Source: Candidatus Peribacteria bacterium
Lineage (GTDB): Bacteria; Patescibacteriota; Gracilibacteria; Peribacterales; Peribacteraceae
Assembly: GCA_023245765.1 (NCBI GenBank)
Contig: JAHFJP010000007.1
Coordinates: 1 to 43,900 of the forward strand
Reading direction: 5' to 3'
Length of the DNA stretch: 43,900 nucleotides
The notes below the pieces were generated by a model, which was not told the origin of the DNA, made no database searches, and saw only the letters and a list, made by a program, of their open reading frames with translations. Of the stretch, positions 16,241 through 24,189 are shown in pieces (within the stretch, counting starts at the first letter, position 1; each line of letters begins with the position of its first letter). A program made the position numbers and the translations under genes.

Positions 16241-16671
16241 TCCACGATCAACACCCCCTCCAGATGATCCACTTCGTGCTGCACCACGCGCGCGTCGAAG
16301 TTCTTGAGCTTCCGCTGCTGCTTTTTGCCCTTGAGATCCTTGTATGTGACGGTGATCTCCACGGAGCGGGGGATCATCAGCCAGACGTTCGGGAGACTCA
16401 GACATCCTTCCTGATCGAGATCCTTCTCTTTGCTCTTCCCGCTGATCACGGGGTTGATCAGCGGCGTTATTTTGCCGCCGATGACGGCGATGCAGATGCG
16501 CTCGGTGCGCGCCACCTGTGGTGCCGCGAGACCCACACCGCTGGCTTCCTTCATTGTTTCAATCATGTCTTTAATCAATTGCTTCACGTCTTTGGTCACC
16601 GCCGGGACCGGTTTGGTCTTTTTCCGGAGGATCGGATTATCCGGCCCAATAACAATCGGAAGAATAGGCAC
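16225..16671 (-). CDS. def: peptide deformylase
   Basis: 148 residues. The three family motifs are present: GVGLAAPQV, EGCLSLP (metal-ligand Cys) and QHEVDHLEG (HExxH type). It removes the formyl group from new proteins. The GTG start is supported by TATAAT exactly 6 nt upstream (16678-16683). The 3' end overlaps the sigma factor gene by 16 bp. Confidence 0.95.
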   Translation of the reverse strand: MPILPIVIGPDNPILRKKTKPVPAVTKDVKQLIKDMIETMKEASGVGLAAPQVARTERICIAVIGGKITPLINPVISGKSKEKDLDQEGCLSLPNVWLMIPRSVEITVTYKDLKGKKQQRKLKNFDARVVQHEVDHLEGVLIVDYATS

Positions 16672-16677
16672 ACCGAA

Positions 16678-16683
16678 ATTATA
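16678..16683 (-). promoter_or_regulatory. -10 box of def, leaderless spacing
   Basis: Consensus TATAAT on the minus strand, 6 nt before GTG 16671. The -35 region falls inside the 8-bp tandem repeat (TTAGCT). Confidence 0.6.
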
Positions 16684-16684
16684 A

Positions 16685-16722
16685 AGCTAACCAGCTAAAA
16701 AGCTAAACAGCTAAAAAGCTAC
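16685..16722. repeat. 8-bp tandem repeat AGCTAAAN
   Basis: AGCTAACC, AGCTAAAA, AGCTAAAC, AGCTAAAA, AGCTA: about 4.6 units with an exact 8-bp period. The array supplies the stop codon of the exonuclease gene and the upstream region of the def promoter. Confidence 0.85.
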
Positions 16723-17318
16723 TTCACCATCATCTTCACCCCCGCTCTCTTCTTCAGCTCCTCAAAGCTCGGAATCCTCTCGGTCATCTTCTGCAGTGCC
16801 TGCGCGGTCAATATCACGTCGGCCAGCGCGCGATGGCGCTCCACGGGCATGTCGAGGTTGAACTTCTTACACAGCACGTCGAGCGAGTGTCGAAAATCGC
16901 TGGGGTAGAGACTGCGGGAGAGCGTCATCGTGCAGAGACAGTCGGGTAGATCGACAAATCCCCAGCAGTACTGTTTTTCAGCCTCAAGGAAACCCATATC
17001 GAAGCTTGCGTTGTGTGCCACGAGCGTGGAGCCTTTCGCGAATTCCAGAAACTGCGGCAGCACGAAGTCGATTGTCGGTGCGGCTTTGACATCCTCATCG
17101 CTGATCTTATTCACCTGCCGCGCTTCCCAGGGAATGTCGCGTTCCGGATTCACGAGCGTCACAAAGGCGCTGTCCTTCAGAATCACACCGTTTTCCATCC
17201 GCACTCCCGCGATTTCGATGATCCGGTGCCCCCGGAGCGGGTCGAGACCGGTCGTCTCAACATCGAAAATGGTCAGAGGCGGAAGCACCGGGGGACTATA
17301 GTGGAGGACCATGTTCAT
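16719..17318 (-). CDS. DnaQ-like 3'-5' exonuclease (DEDDh)
   Basis: 199 residues of the DNA polymerase III epsilon exonuclease family. Exo I is FDVETTGLDPLRGHRIIEIA, Exo II is LVAHNASFDMGFLEAE and Exo III is HRALADVILTAQAL. All four acidic residues and the His are present. It may proofread DNA or trim RNA/DNA ends, since free-standing members vary. ATG 17312 (second Met) is an alternative start. The stop codon lies inside an 8-bp tandem repeat. Confidence 0.9.
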   Translation of the reverse strand: MNMVLHYSPPVLPPLTIFDVETTGLDPLRGHRIIEIAGVRMENGVILKDSAFVTLVNPERDIPWEARQVNKISDEDVKAAPTIDFVLPQFLEFAKGSTLVAHNASFDMGFLEAEKQYCWGFVDLPDCLCTMTLSRSLYPSDFRHSLDVLCKKFNLDMPVERHRALADVILTAQALQKMTERIPSFEELKKRAGVKMMVK

Positions 17319-17327
17319 GCCTAGTTA

Positions 17328-17356
17328 TTGCGGGGCAATCATTTTGATTCTAGAAT
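17328..17356 (+). promoter_or_regulatory. promoter of the 17366-18249 operon
   Basis: TTGCGG (17328-17333), 17-bp spacer, TAGAAT (17351-17356), 9 nt to ATG 17366. It shares the 47-bp gap with the divergent exonuclease gene. Confidence 0.65.
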
Positions 17357-17365
17357 CCCGCTCCT

Positions 17366-17590
17366 ATGGCGACATTCACTCTTGAGGCAGCGAATGATTC
17401 TGTGAACGCGCAGGACGCGGCAGCAGTTTTGCGGGCATCGTTGCCGTCAACATATATCATCAATGTTCATGCTGCGCAGGTGACGATCAATACGGCGCAT
17501 GGCACGGTGCCGGTTGCAGAAATTCAGGAAAAAATTGTTGCAGCATGTTTGAGAGTCGTTTCCGTGGACGATACAATCACTCTTCCATGA
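17366..17590 (+). CDS. small hypothetical protein
   Basis: 74 residues: MATFTLEAANDSV... with alternating strand and helix character (TYIINVHAAQVTINTAHG, then EIQEKIVAACLRV). The beta-alpha-beta pattern and size recall a ferredoxin-like/HMA fold, but there is no CxxC. Its TGA overlaps the nth ATG (ATGA at 17587-17590) and it has a good promoter, so it is likely co-translated with endonuclease III. Confidence 0.6.
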   Translation: MATFTLEAANDSVNAQDAAAVLRASLPSTYIINVHAAQVTINTAHGTVPVAEIQEKIVAACLRVVSVDDTITLP

Positions 17591-18249
17591 TGAAGGTATC
17601 TTTGACCGGTGGTGCAGTATTGCGGCGCCTCGAAAAACTCCACGCGCCTCCGCGCACGTTCCTCCACTGGCGCACGCCGCTGGATTTGCTCGTCGCAACG
17701 ATCCTTAGCGCCCAGTGCACCGATGTGCGTGTGAATATCGTCACGAAAACGCTCTACAAGAAGTATCAGACACCTCAAGATTACGTCGCTGTTCCCCGGA
17801 AGGAGTTAGAGAAGGACATCCACTCCTGTGGCACATACCGCAACAAGGCGCGGTTCATTCAGGAGATGTGCGCGCGACTGATCAGTCACCATCACGGAAA
17901 AGTTCCGCAGACGATGGGGGAACTCACGGCGCTCCAGGGCGTCGGCCGCAAGACGGCGTCGATCATCCTGTGGGCGTGCTTCGGCAAGAACGAAGGCATC
18001 GCGGTCGATACACATGTGATCCGGGTTTCACAACGGCTGGGACTGACCAAACACAAAGACCCCAAGCGCATCGAACTCGATCTGATGAAGGCGCTGCCGA
18101 ACAAGAAGTGGGGAGAGTTCACCACGCTCATCATCACGCACGGGCGGGCAGTCTGTACCGCGAGGAATCGGCAATGTGAAAAGTGTGTGTTTAAGAAGGA
18201 GTGTCCGTCATCTCTCGTTTTGGGGAGAAAAGACGTGGCGAAGCCGTAA
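17587..18249 (+). CDS. nth: endonuclease III, DNA glycosylase/AP lyase
   Basis: 220 residues. Removes oxidised pyrimidines and cleaves the abasic site. The helix-hairpin-helix LQGVGRKTASIILW contains the catalytic Lys, and the catalytic Asp is in GIAVDTHVIRV. The 4Fe-4S ligands follow exact C-x6-C-x2-C-x5-C spacing: CTARNRQCEKCVFKKEC. I set the start at ATG 17587, which overlaps the upstream stop, rather than the longer ORF from 17545. Confidence 0.95.
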   Translation: MMKVSLTGGAVLRRLEKLHAPPRTFLHWRTPLDLLVATILSAQCTDVRVNIVTKTLYKKYQTPQDYVAVPRKELEKDIHSCGTYRNKARFIQEMCARLISHHHGKVPQTMGELTALQGVGRKTASIILWACFGKNEGIAVDTHVIRVSQRLGLTKHKDPKRIELDLMKALPNKKWGEFTTLIITHGRAVCTARNRQCEKCVFKKECPSSLVLGRKDVAKP

Positions 18250-18256
18250 ATCGTGA

Positions 18257-18285
18257 TTGACAGAAGTTATATATTCCATAATAAT
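18257..18285 (+). promoter_or_regulatory. promoter of the 18309 gene
   Basis: Consensus TTGACA (18257-18262), 17-bp spacer, AATAAT (18280-18285), with alternative TAATAC at 18285-18290. The leader to ATG 18309 is about 17 nt and carries no Shine-Dalgarno. Confidence 0.6.
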
Positions 18286-18308
18286 AATACCTTTATTCCC
18301 AATCGCCT

Positions 18309-19109
18309 ATGGCCTCCCGAGAAGCATCCGACTTGATCAGTGTTCATCACGTTTTGAAGAGTAACGACATCCGGGAACCGAAGCTGGAGCGGGTGATGGC
18401 AGATTTGCGAACGCTTTTCATCGGGCGTGCGGGAACAACATTTGACTGGCAGGAACAGTACGACTCCGCCTGCGAAACATTGGCGGTATCGGGTACTGCC
18501 AAATTTATGCCATCGCTTGAGAACGCGCGTGGTGCGTTTACTCCTGATCAGCAACAAATGATGCTACTACTTCGCAATCCCACTCTCGTATTTGTTCCCG
18601 ATCAAAAATTCAGCGCTATGCTTAAGGCGATCGGAGAAAGTGGCCTTGTGGAAAAAGACCCCGAAATCCACAGGCCCTTTGCGGAAATCATGAAAAAGGA
18701 TGACAGGAAATCTTCAGCGGCAACGACCGTCCAGCCCGTGGTGATGGAAAGTACTCAAGAGATAGAGCCATTTGTGGGTGATGATCCGCAAAAAAATGTT
18801 GCTGAGCGTGTTCAGATTGCTGCCGCGATCCATGAGGTGCTCTCGATGGGGCCAATGACGAAAGAGGGGTACACCATGCTTGCATTGGATCATTTCCGCA
18901 AAGGAACACAGGTTGATGACCAAACGGCGACGATTCTCGATGCTGAATCCACGCACAAAGACGTATTTTGGGGGGGGGTTAAAGTATACAAAGAATTTTC
19001 GAGCTCGCCTCCGCAACGGCAAATGTACTTTGGCTTTTTGCCCAATATTGCAACGAGAACCTTGACCCGGTTCCGTTCCACAATAGCTGGAAGAAAGATA
19101 TCGCAGTGA
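18309..19109 (+). CDS. hypothetical protein
   Basis: 266 residues, soluble, no family recognised. Helical N-terminal half, with an aromatic motif FDWQEQYDSACETL. The C-terminal part is basic and ends with FLPNIATRTLTRFRSTIAGRK. It contains a run of nine G at 18968-18976, a place where frameshifts or sequencing errors are likely. It is followed 22 bp later by the DipZ gene, which has its own -10. Confidence 0.6.
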   Translation: MASREASDLISVHHVLKSNDIREPKLERVMADLRTLFIGRAGTTFDWQEQYDSACETLAVSGTAKFMPSLENARGAFTPDQQQMMLLLRNPTLVFVPDQKFSAMLKAIGESGLVEKDPEIHRPFAEIMKKDDRKSSAATTVQPVVMESTQEIEPFVGDDPQKNVAERVQIAAAIHEVLSMGPMTKEGYTMLALDHFRKGTQVDDQTATILDAESTHKDVFWGGVKVYKEFSSSPPQRQMYFGFLPNIATRTLTRFRSTIAGRKISQ

Positions 19110-19117
19110 GCTTCGGC

Positions 19118-19123
19118 TATACT
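19118..19123 (+). promoter_or_regulatory. -10 box of the DipZ-like gene
   Basis: TATACT ends 8 nt before ATG 19132. No recognisable -35. Confidence 0.5.
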
Positions 19124-19131
19124 CACTGGCG

Positions 19132-20964
19132 ATGACTGTATTGTTGACGCTCTTCCTCGCCGGCCTGATCACCATCCTGCTCCCCTGCATCCTCCCGCTG
19201 ATCCCGGTCGTCTTGGGTGTGAGCATTGCGGGCAAGAGCAGGCTCAGGCCACTCGTCACGATCGGGGGCATGGTGCTGTCGTTCGTCCTCTTCACATTCA
19301 TTCTCCAGACGCTCCTCAGCAGGTTTGTCGCGTTTGCCGACATCATCCAGATTTCGACGTACTACGTGCTGCTACTCTTTGGCATTTGTTTCCTCACCCA
19401 TAACAAGAACATTCAGCTGATTGTTGCGGTGCTCGGCGGGTACTTCTATTACAAATACGGATGGATCACCATCTCGATCGCGGAAGTCGGCGGGTGGCTG
19501 GCAATTGAAATCGGCGGACGGGTCGCAGCGAAGATTCAGCAGATCGGATCGGATGTGCAGCAGGCGGCACGATCCGGCATCGGTTCCGAATCACTCGTCA
19601 CGGCATTCATCGTCGGACTCACGCTCGGTTTGGTCTGGGTACCCTGCGCGGGCCCCGCACTCGGCTTTGCCCTCACGCTTGTCCGCAACGAACCGGGACT
19701 GATGGCGCTCGGCGCTCTCTCCGCCTACGGCATTGGCGCGGCGGTTCCCCTCCTCATTGTCGCCTATGGCGGCCAGTGGGCGGTGCATTCGGTGCGAGCG
19801 CTCAGCCAATACACCGGCCGCATCAAGCAGTTTGCGGGCGCGGTGCTCATTATGACCGCAATCGGATTCCAGTACGGATGGCTCATGACATTTCAAACAT
19901 GGCTAACAGATATCACCGGATTTGGATCGTTTGGATCGAAAATAGAAGAGAATTTGTTTCAGCAGGAAGTATCATCATCGAGTACCTCGGTCCCGTCGGT
20001 CTCCTCGGTTTCTTCGGTTCCCTCTTCTGTGACTCTCCCCACCCTTCCAAAAATCTCACGCGCTCCAGAGCTTACAGGTCTAGGTCCATGGCATAACTCG
20101 CAGCCGTTCACGATGGCGTCGCTCAAAGGCAAAGTTGTCCTCGTCGACTTCTGGACCTACAGCTGCATCAACTGCATCCGGACGCTGCCGTATATGGAGG
20201 GATACTGGAAAAAGTTTAAAGACACTCCGTTTGTTCTGCTCGGCGTGCATACTCCCGAGTTCGTGTTCGAGAAGGATGAGGGAAACGTGAGCGACGCGAT
20301 CAAGCGCCACGGGCTCACGTACCCCATCGCGCAGGACAATGATTTCGGAACGTGGAACGCGTTCGCGAATCGTTACTGGCCGGCGAAGTATTTGATCGAT
20401 GCCGACGGATACATCCGGTACACGCATTTCGGCGAGGGCAATTACGACGAAACGGACCTCGCCATCCAGAGTCTGCTCAAAGAGATCGGCGCAACGGCGA
20501 AAGGTCCGATGATTGGCGCGGATGCGTCCGAGGGGGGAGGCCGCGAAACGTCACCGGAGACCTACGTCGGTTCGCGTAACTGGCCGTCGTTCAGTAACAG
20601 CGCCGGCGACCCCGATACCGCGATCCACACCTACGTCATGCCGGAATCCGTGCCACTCCATCAGTATGCGCTCAGCGGCGACTGGCAGCTGTCGGTCGAC
20701 GAGGAGAGTCAGGTACTGCGGAGCACCGAAGGAGCAATCCGGTATCACGCGATGGGATCCGAAGTGAATCTAGTCTTGGGTATCGAAGAAGGATCAAAAC
20801 CCGTTCCCGTCGATATTTTCATTGATGGAATGAAAACGAAGACGATCACGGTCCGGGCGCACGATCTCTACAATCTCTTCACGGGCACGTACGGCGAGCA
20901 TGACGTTACACTCAACATTCATGGAAAGGGCGTAGCGGCGTATGCGTTCACGTTTGGGTCATAG
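19132..20964 (+). CDS. dipZ: DipZ-like thiol-disulfide protein (CcdA + thioredoxin + C-terminal domain)
   Basis: 610 residues in three parts. The N-terminal CcdA-like membrane domain (about 1-265) has the two conserved membrane cysteines in LLPCILPLIPVVLG and WVPCAGPALG. A Ser/Val/Pro linker is next. The extracytoplasmic thioredoxin/TlpA-like domain has FWTYSCINCIRTLPY with the C345-x2-C348 redox pair. The C-terminal beta domain (about 490-610) matches that of mycobacterial DipZ (DIFIDGMKTKTITV). Carries electrons across the membrane for reduction of exported thiols. The linker contains SVPSVSSVSSVPSS, encoded by a 9-bp tandem repeat (19983-20024) like those found between genes. Confidence 0.88.
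   Translation: MTVLLTLFLAGLITILLPCILPLIPVVLGVSIAGKSRLRPLVTIGGMVLSFVLFTFILQTLLSRFVAFADIIQISTYYVLLLFGICFLTHNKNIQLIVAVLGGYFYYKYGWITISIAEVGGWLAIEIGGRVAAKIQQIGSDVQQAARSGIGSESLVTAFIVGLTLGLVWVPCAGPALGFALTLVRNEPGLMALGALSAYGIGAAVPLLIVAYGGQWAVHSVRALSQYTGRIKQFAGAVLIMTAIGFQYGWLMTFQTWLTDITGFGSFGSKIEENLFQQEVSSSSTSVPSVSSVSSVPSSVTLPTLPKISRAPELTGLGPWHNSQPFTMASLKGKVVLVDFWTYSCINCIRTLPYMEGYWKKFKDTPFVLLGVHTPEFVFEKDEGNVSDAIKRHGLTYPIAQDNDFGTWNAFANRYWPAKYLIDADGYIRYTHFGEGNYDETDLAIQSLLKEIGATAKGPMIGADASEGGGRETSPETYVGSRNWPSFSNSAGDPDTAIHTYVMPESVPLHQYALSGDWQLSVDEESQVLRSTEGAIRYHAMGSEVNLVLGIEEGSKPVPVDIFIDGMKTKTITVRAHDLYNLFTGTYGEHDVTLNIHGKGVAAYAFTFGS
19983..20024. repeat. 9-bp tandem repeat inside dipZ
   Basis: Units such as ACCTCGGTC, CCGTCGGTC, TCCTCGGTT and TCTTCGGTT, with the same TCGGT core as the intergenic arrays at 38762-38862 and 42184-42286. 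One period is exactly three codons, which gives the repeating x-S-V tripeptide. Confidence 0.8.
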
Positions 20965-20991
20965 ACATTTCCGTTGCTCTCGACCTACAAT
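20962..20991 (+). promoter_or_regulatory. promoter of the 21016 gene
   Basis: TAGACA (20962-20967, overlapping the dipZ stop), 18-bp spacer, TACAAT (20986-20991). The leader to ATG 21016 is 24 nt and pyrimidine-rich. Confidence 0.5.
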
Positions 20992-21015
20992 CAACCACTT
21001 TCCACTCATCTCTCT

Positions 21016-21735
21016 ATGTCCGATTCGCTTCTCAAAGGAGTTGCAATCATCTGCGGAGCCACCGTCACGTTGACCTGCATCGCGGTCACGATTTTCCTCG
21101 CGGTGTTCTTTAAGGCGTACATTCGCTCCCTCCCGCCGCCGATCAATTACGGCTCCTATGGCCCCATGGGCATGATGAATGGTATGCCGCCGACCGGACG
21201 TTCCTGGGGTCCCGAACAGGCGACCGGAGAACCCAACACGACGATGGCGGGGGATCAAATTACCGCGTGGGCATCGCTCACGACCGATTTTCAGGATGAG
21301 TGGCTCACACTCACGTACAAGGATCCGGTGACGCCGGTCGCCGTGCTCGTGCACGAGACGTTCAATCCCGGTGCGGTGACCAAAGTCACGTCCGTCGACG
21401 GTGACAAGGAAACGACGCTGTGGGAGGGCAAGGATCCGGTCAAGATTGAGTACGGCAAGGGGGTCGCGGAAATTCCCGTCACGGTACCTTCACCAATCAC
21501 GTCCGTGAAAATCTATCTCAACTCCAAGAATGTTCCCGGCTGGAACGAAATCGATGCCGTTGGGCTCAAGGCCGCGGATGACACGGTGCAGTGGGCAACC
21601 GAAGCAAAAGCAAGCAGCACATTCGCCGAACAACCGCCGATGGGCATGATGCCGGGAGATCCCACGACCGACCGACTCAACGGTATGGACCAGCGGTTGA
21701 AAGCATTGGAAGACGGCTCGAAGGCGAAGAAGTGA
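21016..21735 (+). CDS. membrane-anchored discoidin (F5/8 type C)-like protein
   Basis: 239 residues. One N-terminal membrane anchor (about 8-33, VAIICGATVTLTCIAVTIFLAVF), a Gly/Met/Pro-rich stretch (YGPMGMMNGMPP), then a galactose-binding-like beta domain: EQATGEPNT, AWASLTTDFQDEWLTLTY, HETFNPGAVTKV. The tail is charged (MDQRLKALEDGSKAKK). Such domains bind sugars or surfaces outside the cell. It follows dipZ but has its own promoter. The GPMGMM motif recurs as PPMGMMPGD near the C-terminus. Confidence 0.7.
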   Translation: MSDSLLKGVAIICGATVTLTCIAVTIFLAVFFKAYIRSLPPPINYGSYGPMGMMNGMPPTGRSWGPEQATGEPNTTMAGDQITAWASLTTDFQDEWLTLTYKDPVTPVAVLVHETFNPGAVTKVTSVDGDKETTLWEGKDPVKIEYGKGVAEIPVTVPSPITSVKIYLNSKNVPGWNEIDAVGLKAADDTVQWATEAKASSTFAEQPPMGMMPGDPTTDRLNGMDQRLKALEDGSKAKK

Positions 21736-21867
21736 CAGAATAAGAAGATCATGACCTTTGTTTTGTCTTATCCAGAAGGGAAAAAGTAGGCTTCGTGCGT
21801 CATGTACTTTCTTTTCATAGAAAGCGGGGTAGCATCTGCCTCCGTACTTCTTTCCCCTGTTTTCTCT

Positions 21868-22083
21868 ATGGAATTTACTCTTTCAGAGCCACAGCGCGCT
21901 GTTCTCACCAGGATTGGTGTTAAGGACCTGGACGCTGCACAGAGGGGAATTGAAGCATCTACACAGCAGACGCCCATTCTCGCTGCAATCGATCGTATGA
22001 TAGGCAACGATCAGTCAACCGGCACGCTTCTCAAGACATTGTTGGAGGACGTTCCGGGCGTGGAGTTTGATCAGAAGAAATGA
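21868..22083 (+). CDS. small hypothetical protein
   Basis: 71 residues from ATG 21868 (MEFTLSEPQR). The track's longer form from 21802 adds a hydrophobic stretch that is probably untranslated leader. Soluble and helical, no family recognised. The 133-bp gap upstream holds a short CTTTC...GAAAG inverted repeat and no clear promoter. Confidence 0.5.
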   Translation: MEFTLSEPQRAVLTRIGVKDLDAAQRGIEASTQQTPILAAIDRMIGNDQSTGTLLKTLLEDVPGVEFDQKK

Positions 22084-22129
22084 AATCTTATGAAAAGTCA
22101 TACGCCTCCTGCATTCTTTCTCCACTTCC

Positions 22130-22693
22130 ATGCCGTCATCGTCCTCCAGAATTGATCTCTCACCTGTGAGCATCCACGACCGGCCGGTGGTCGAAGAATA
22201 CAGCGCTGACCACCGGGTCAACGATGCGCGCTGGGTTTCGGCTATGCCTGATGGCAAGCCATGGCAGGATTATGAATTGCATCCGAGCATTCTGCCGCAG
22301 TTGAAAAATCTCCGCGATTTGCCCCGAGGCATGCGGATCCTCAATCCTCTCGAACTGATGCAAGTCTTCGCCGGGCAGCAGGATGAAATTCAGAATGCTC
22401 TTCGGGACGTGTTTGCGCGTGGCATCGTGAAATGCGGCGCAGAGAATTCACATTACTTTTCCGTCATACAGGATGCAGATGGCCATCCGGCGTTCCACCG
22501 GCCGGGGTACGCGGGGGGCACACGCGCAAACATCATGATTGCCCCGATGGGCACGCCGGGCGATGACTACACGGTAAAACTCTGCATCGATGATGGGAGG
22601 ACGGGCGCGCGGGAGGCTGTCTTCCGCTCCATCGGCAATGTCGACGATGAAATTGTCACGCTGCCGGATAGGCGTCCGGTCGTTACATTTTAA
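22130..22693 (+). CDS. hypothetical protein
   Basis: 187 residues, soluble. The C-terminal half is beta-rich, with GGTRANIMIAPMGTPGDDYTV and REAVFRSIGN. No known family recognised. It ends just before a strong bidirectional terminator shared with amt. Confidence 0.6.
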   Translation: MPSSSSRIDLSPVSIHDRPVVEEYSADHRVNDARWVSAMPDGKPWQDYELHPSILPQLKNLRDLPRGMRILNPLELMQVFAGQQDEIQNALRDVFARGIVKCGAENSHYFSVIQDADGHPAFHRPGYAGGTRANIMIAPMGTPGDDYTVKLCIDDGRTGAREAVFRSIGNVDDEIVTLPDRRPVVTF

Positions 22694-22697
22694 CTTA

Positions 22698-22733
22698 CAA
22701 AAAAACCGGCCCCGGAGGAGCCGGTCTTTTTTT
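22698..22733. terminator. bidirectional rho-independent terminator
   Basis: ACCGGC...GCCGGT stem with inner CC/GG, preceded by seven A and followed by seven T. It serves both the plus-strand hypothetical gene and the convergent amt gene. It is the only textbook intrinsic terminator I found in the window. Confidence 0.9.
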
Positions 22734-22740
22734 ACATCTG

Positions 22741-24117
22741 TTACTTGCGACCCAGCGCCGCGGTCTTCTCTGCGATCACTGTCCGCATCGACGGGGTTCC
22801 CGCCAGCGCCATATCCGGAACTTCAATGGCATCCTCGACCATCTCGGTATCGAACACGTAGGCGAAACTGCCATGCTCCCCAATGTCCACGCCATCGACT
22901 TCTGAGATCGGTGACACACGGAGGCTACCGAGAACCGTTTTGACTGCGAACCAGCAGATCGAAGAGCCGATGACGGTATACGCGCCGACCGCGAGGATGC
23001 CGATGACCTGGCTCTGCAGGAGTGCCATTCCTCCGCCGTAGAAGAGGCCATCTAACGTTCCGACGGATCCCAACTTGGTTGCGAACAAGCCGACGGCAAA
23101 CGTTCCCCAGACGCCGTTCACCAAGTGCACCGAGAGCGCGCCGACGGGATCATCCACGTGCAAGCGCTCGAAGATCGGGGCGGAGAAGAAGCAGAATGCC
23201 CCTGCGAGTAGCCCGATCGCAAGCGCTCCGACCATGGAGACGGCGTTGCAGCCGGCGGTGATGGCAACGAGACCTGCCAGACAGCCGTTGAGCATGGCAC
23301 CGAGGTCAGCTTTCCCGAGCTTCCACCATGAAAGCAGCATCGCGCTTCCGAGGGAGGCGGAGGAAGCGAGCATCGTGGTCATCGTGATGTGGGCGATGGG
23401 ACCGGCATCGGCGGCAAGTGTGCTGCCGGGGTTGAAGCCGAACCAGCCCATCCACAGAATGATGGTGCCGAGTGTCGCAAAGGTGAGGTTGTGCGGCTTC
23501 ATCACGCGTGGCTTGCCATTGGCGTCATACTTGCCGATGCGCGCACCGACGAAGAGCGCTCCCGTCAGCGCTGCCCATCCTCCGACGGAGTGGACGATTG
23601 ATGAACCGGCAAAGTCTTGGAATGGCGTCGCAAGCGTGCTCAAAAATCCTCCGCCCCATGCCCAGTGCCCGGTGACGGGGTACAACAGGGCGATGAAGAG
23701 GATGGAGAAGAGCATGTATGCCGAGAATTTCATGCGCTCGGCCACGATGCCCGAAACAATCGTCACCGCGGCGTCAGCGAAGACAAGTTCGAAGAAGAAC
23801 TTTGCGGCGATGGGGACCTTGGACCAGTCGAGCGATGCGAATCCGTCACCGCTCAGAAGCGCTGAAACGAATCCCGTGAGACCGACGAAGGGGTTGCCGT
23901 TGCCGAACATGAATGCAAAGCCGACGGCCCAGAACACGAGTCCCGAAATCGTGACGACGCCGAAGTTCATGGCGAGCACGTTGGTCACATGCCGCACGCG
24001 GCAGAAGCCTGATTCGAGGAAGGCGAACCCGGCGAACATCCAGAAGACGAGGACGCCGGTGTAGAGCACCCAGACGGTATCGATGTTCGTCTTGAGGGTA
24101 TCGAGTGTGAGTTCCAT
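22741..24117 (-). CDS. amt: ammonium transporter
   Basis: 458 residues, about 11 membrane helices. Family motifs: FADAAVTIVSGIVAERMKF, DFAGSSIVHSVGGWAAL (first pore His) and VHLVNGVWGTFAVGLFA (second pore His). The C-terminal cytoplasmic tail reads GVDIGEHGSFAYVF. It imports ammonium for the adjacent glutamine synthetase. glnA lies 72 bp upstream on the same strand, with a hairpin repeat between. No PII (glnB/glnK) gene is beside it, although amt and PII are usually paired. Confidence 0.95.
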   Translation of the reverse strand: MELTLDTLKTNIDTVWVLYTGVLVFWMFAGFAFLESGFCRVRHVTNVLAMNFGVVTISGLVFWAVGFAFMFGNGNPFVGLTGFVSALLSGDGFASLDWSKVPIAAKFFFELVFADAAVTIVSGIVAERMKFSAYMLFSILFIALLYPVTGHWAWGGGFLSTLATPFQDFAGSSIVHSVGGWAALTGALFVGARIGKYDANGKPRVMKPHNLTFATLGTIILWMGWFGFNPGSTLAADAGPIAHITMTTMLASSASLGSAMLLSWWKLGKADLGAMLNGCLAGLVAITAGCNAVSMVGALAIGLLAGAFCFFSAPIFERLHVDDPVGALSVHLVNGVWGTFAVGLFATKLGSVGTLDGLFYGGGMALLQSQVIGILAVGAYTVIGSSICWFAVKTVLGSLRVSPISEVDGVDIGEHGSFAYVFDTEMVEDAIEVPDMALAGTPSMRTVIAEKTAALGRK

Positions 24118-24144
24118 AGATGAGTGAGGGGAAGGGGGGAAGCG

Positions 24145-24173
24145 GTAGAGACGCCCCGACGGGGCGTCTGTAC
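24145..24173. repeat. GTAGAGACGCCCC palindromic repeat between glnA and amt
   Basis: AGACGCCCCG-A-CGGGGCGTCT, a perfect 10-bp stem around one base, flanked by GTAG and GTACA. It belongs to a palindrome class common in environmental bacterial genomes and may attenuate read-through from glnA into amt. Confidence 0.75.
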
Positions 24174-24189
24174 AAGTCCGATAGAGGAT

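Noticed and set aside
18968-18976. Run of nine G suggesting programmed frameshifting in the 18309 gene
   Set aside because: The zero frame stays open to a sensible C-terminus and no alternative-frame product is evident; more likely a simple homopolymer.
23075-24064. 329-codon plus-strand ORF opposite amt
   Set aside because: Antisense shadow; no domain features, and the composition is typical of a reverse frame.
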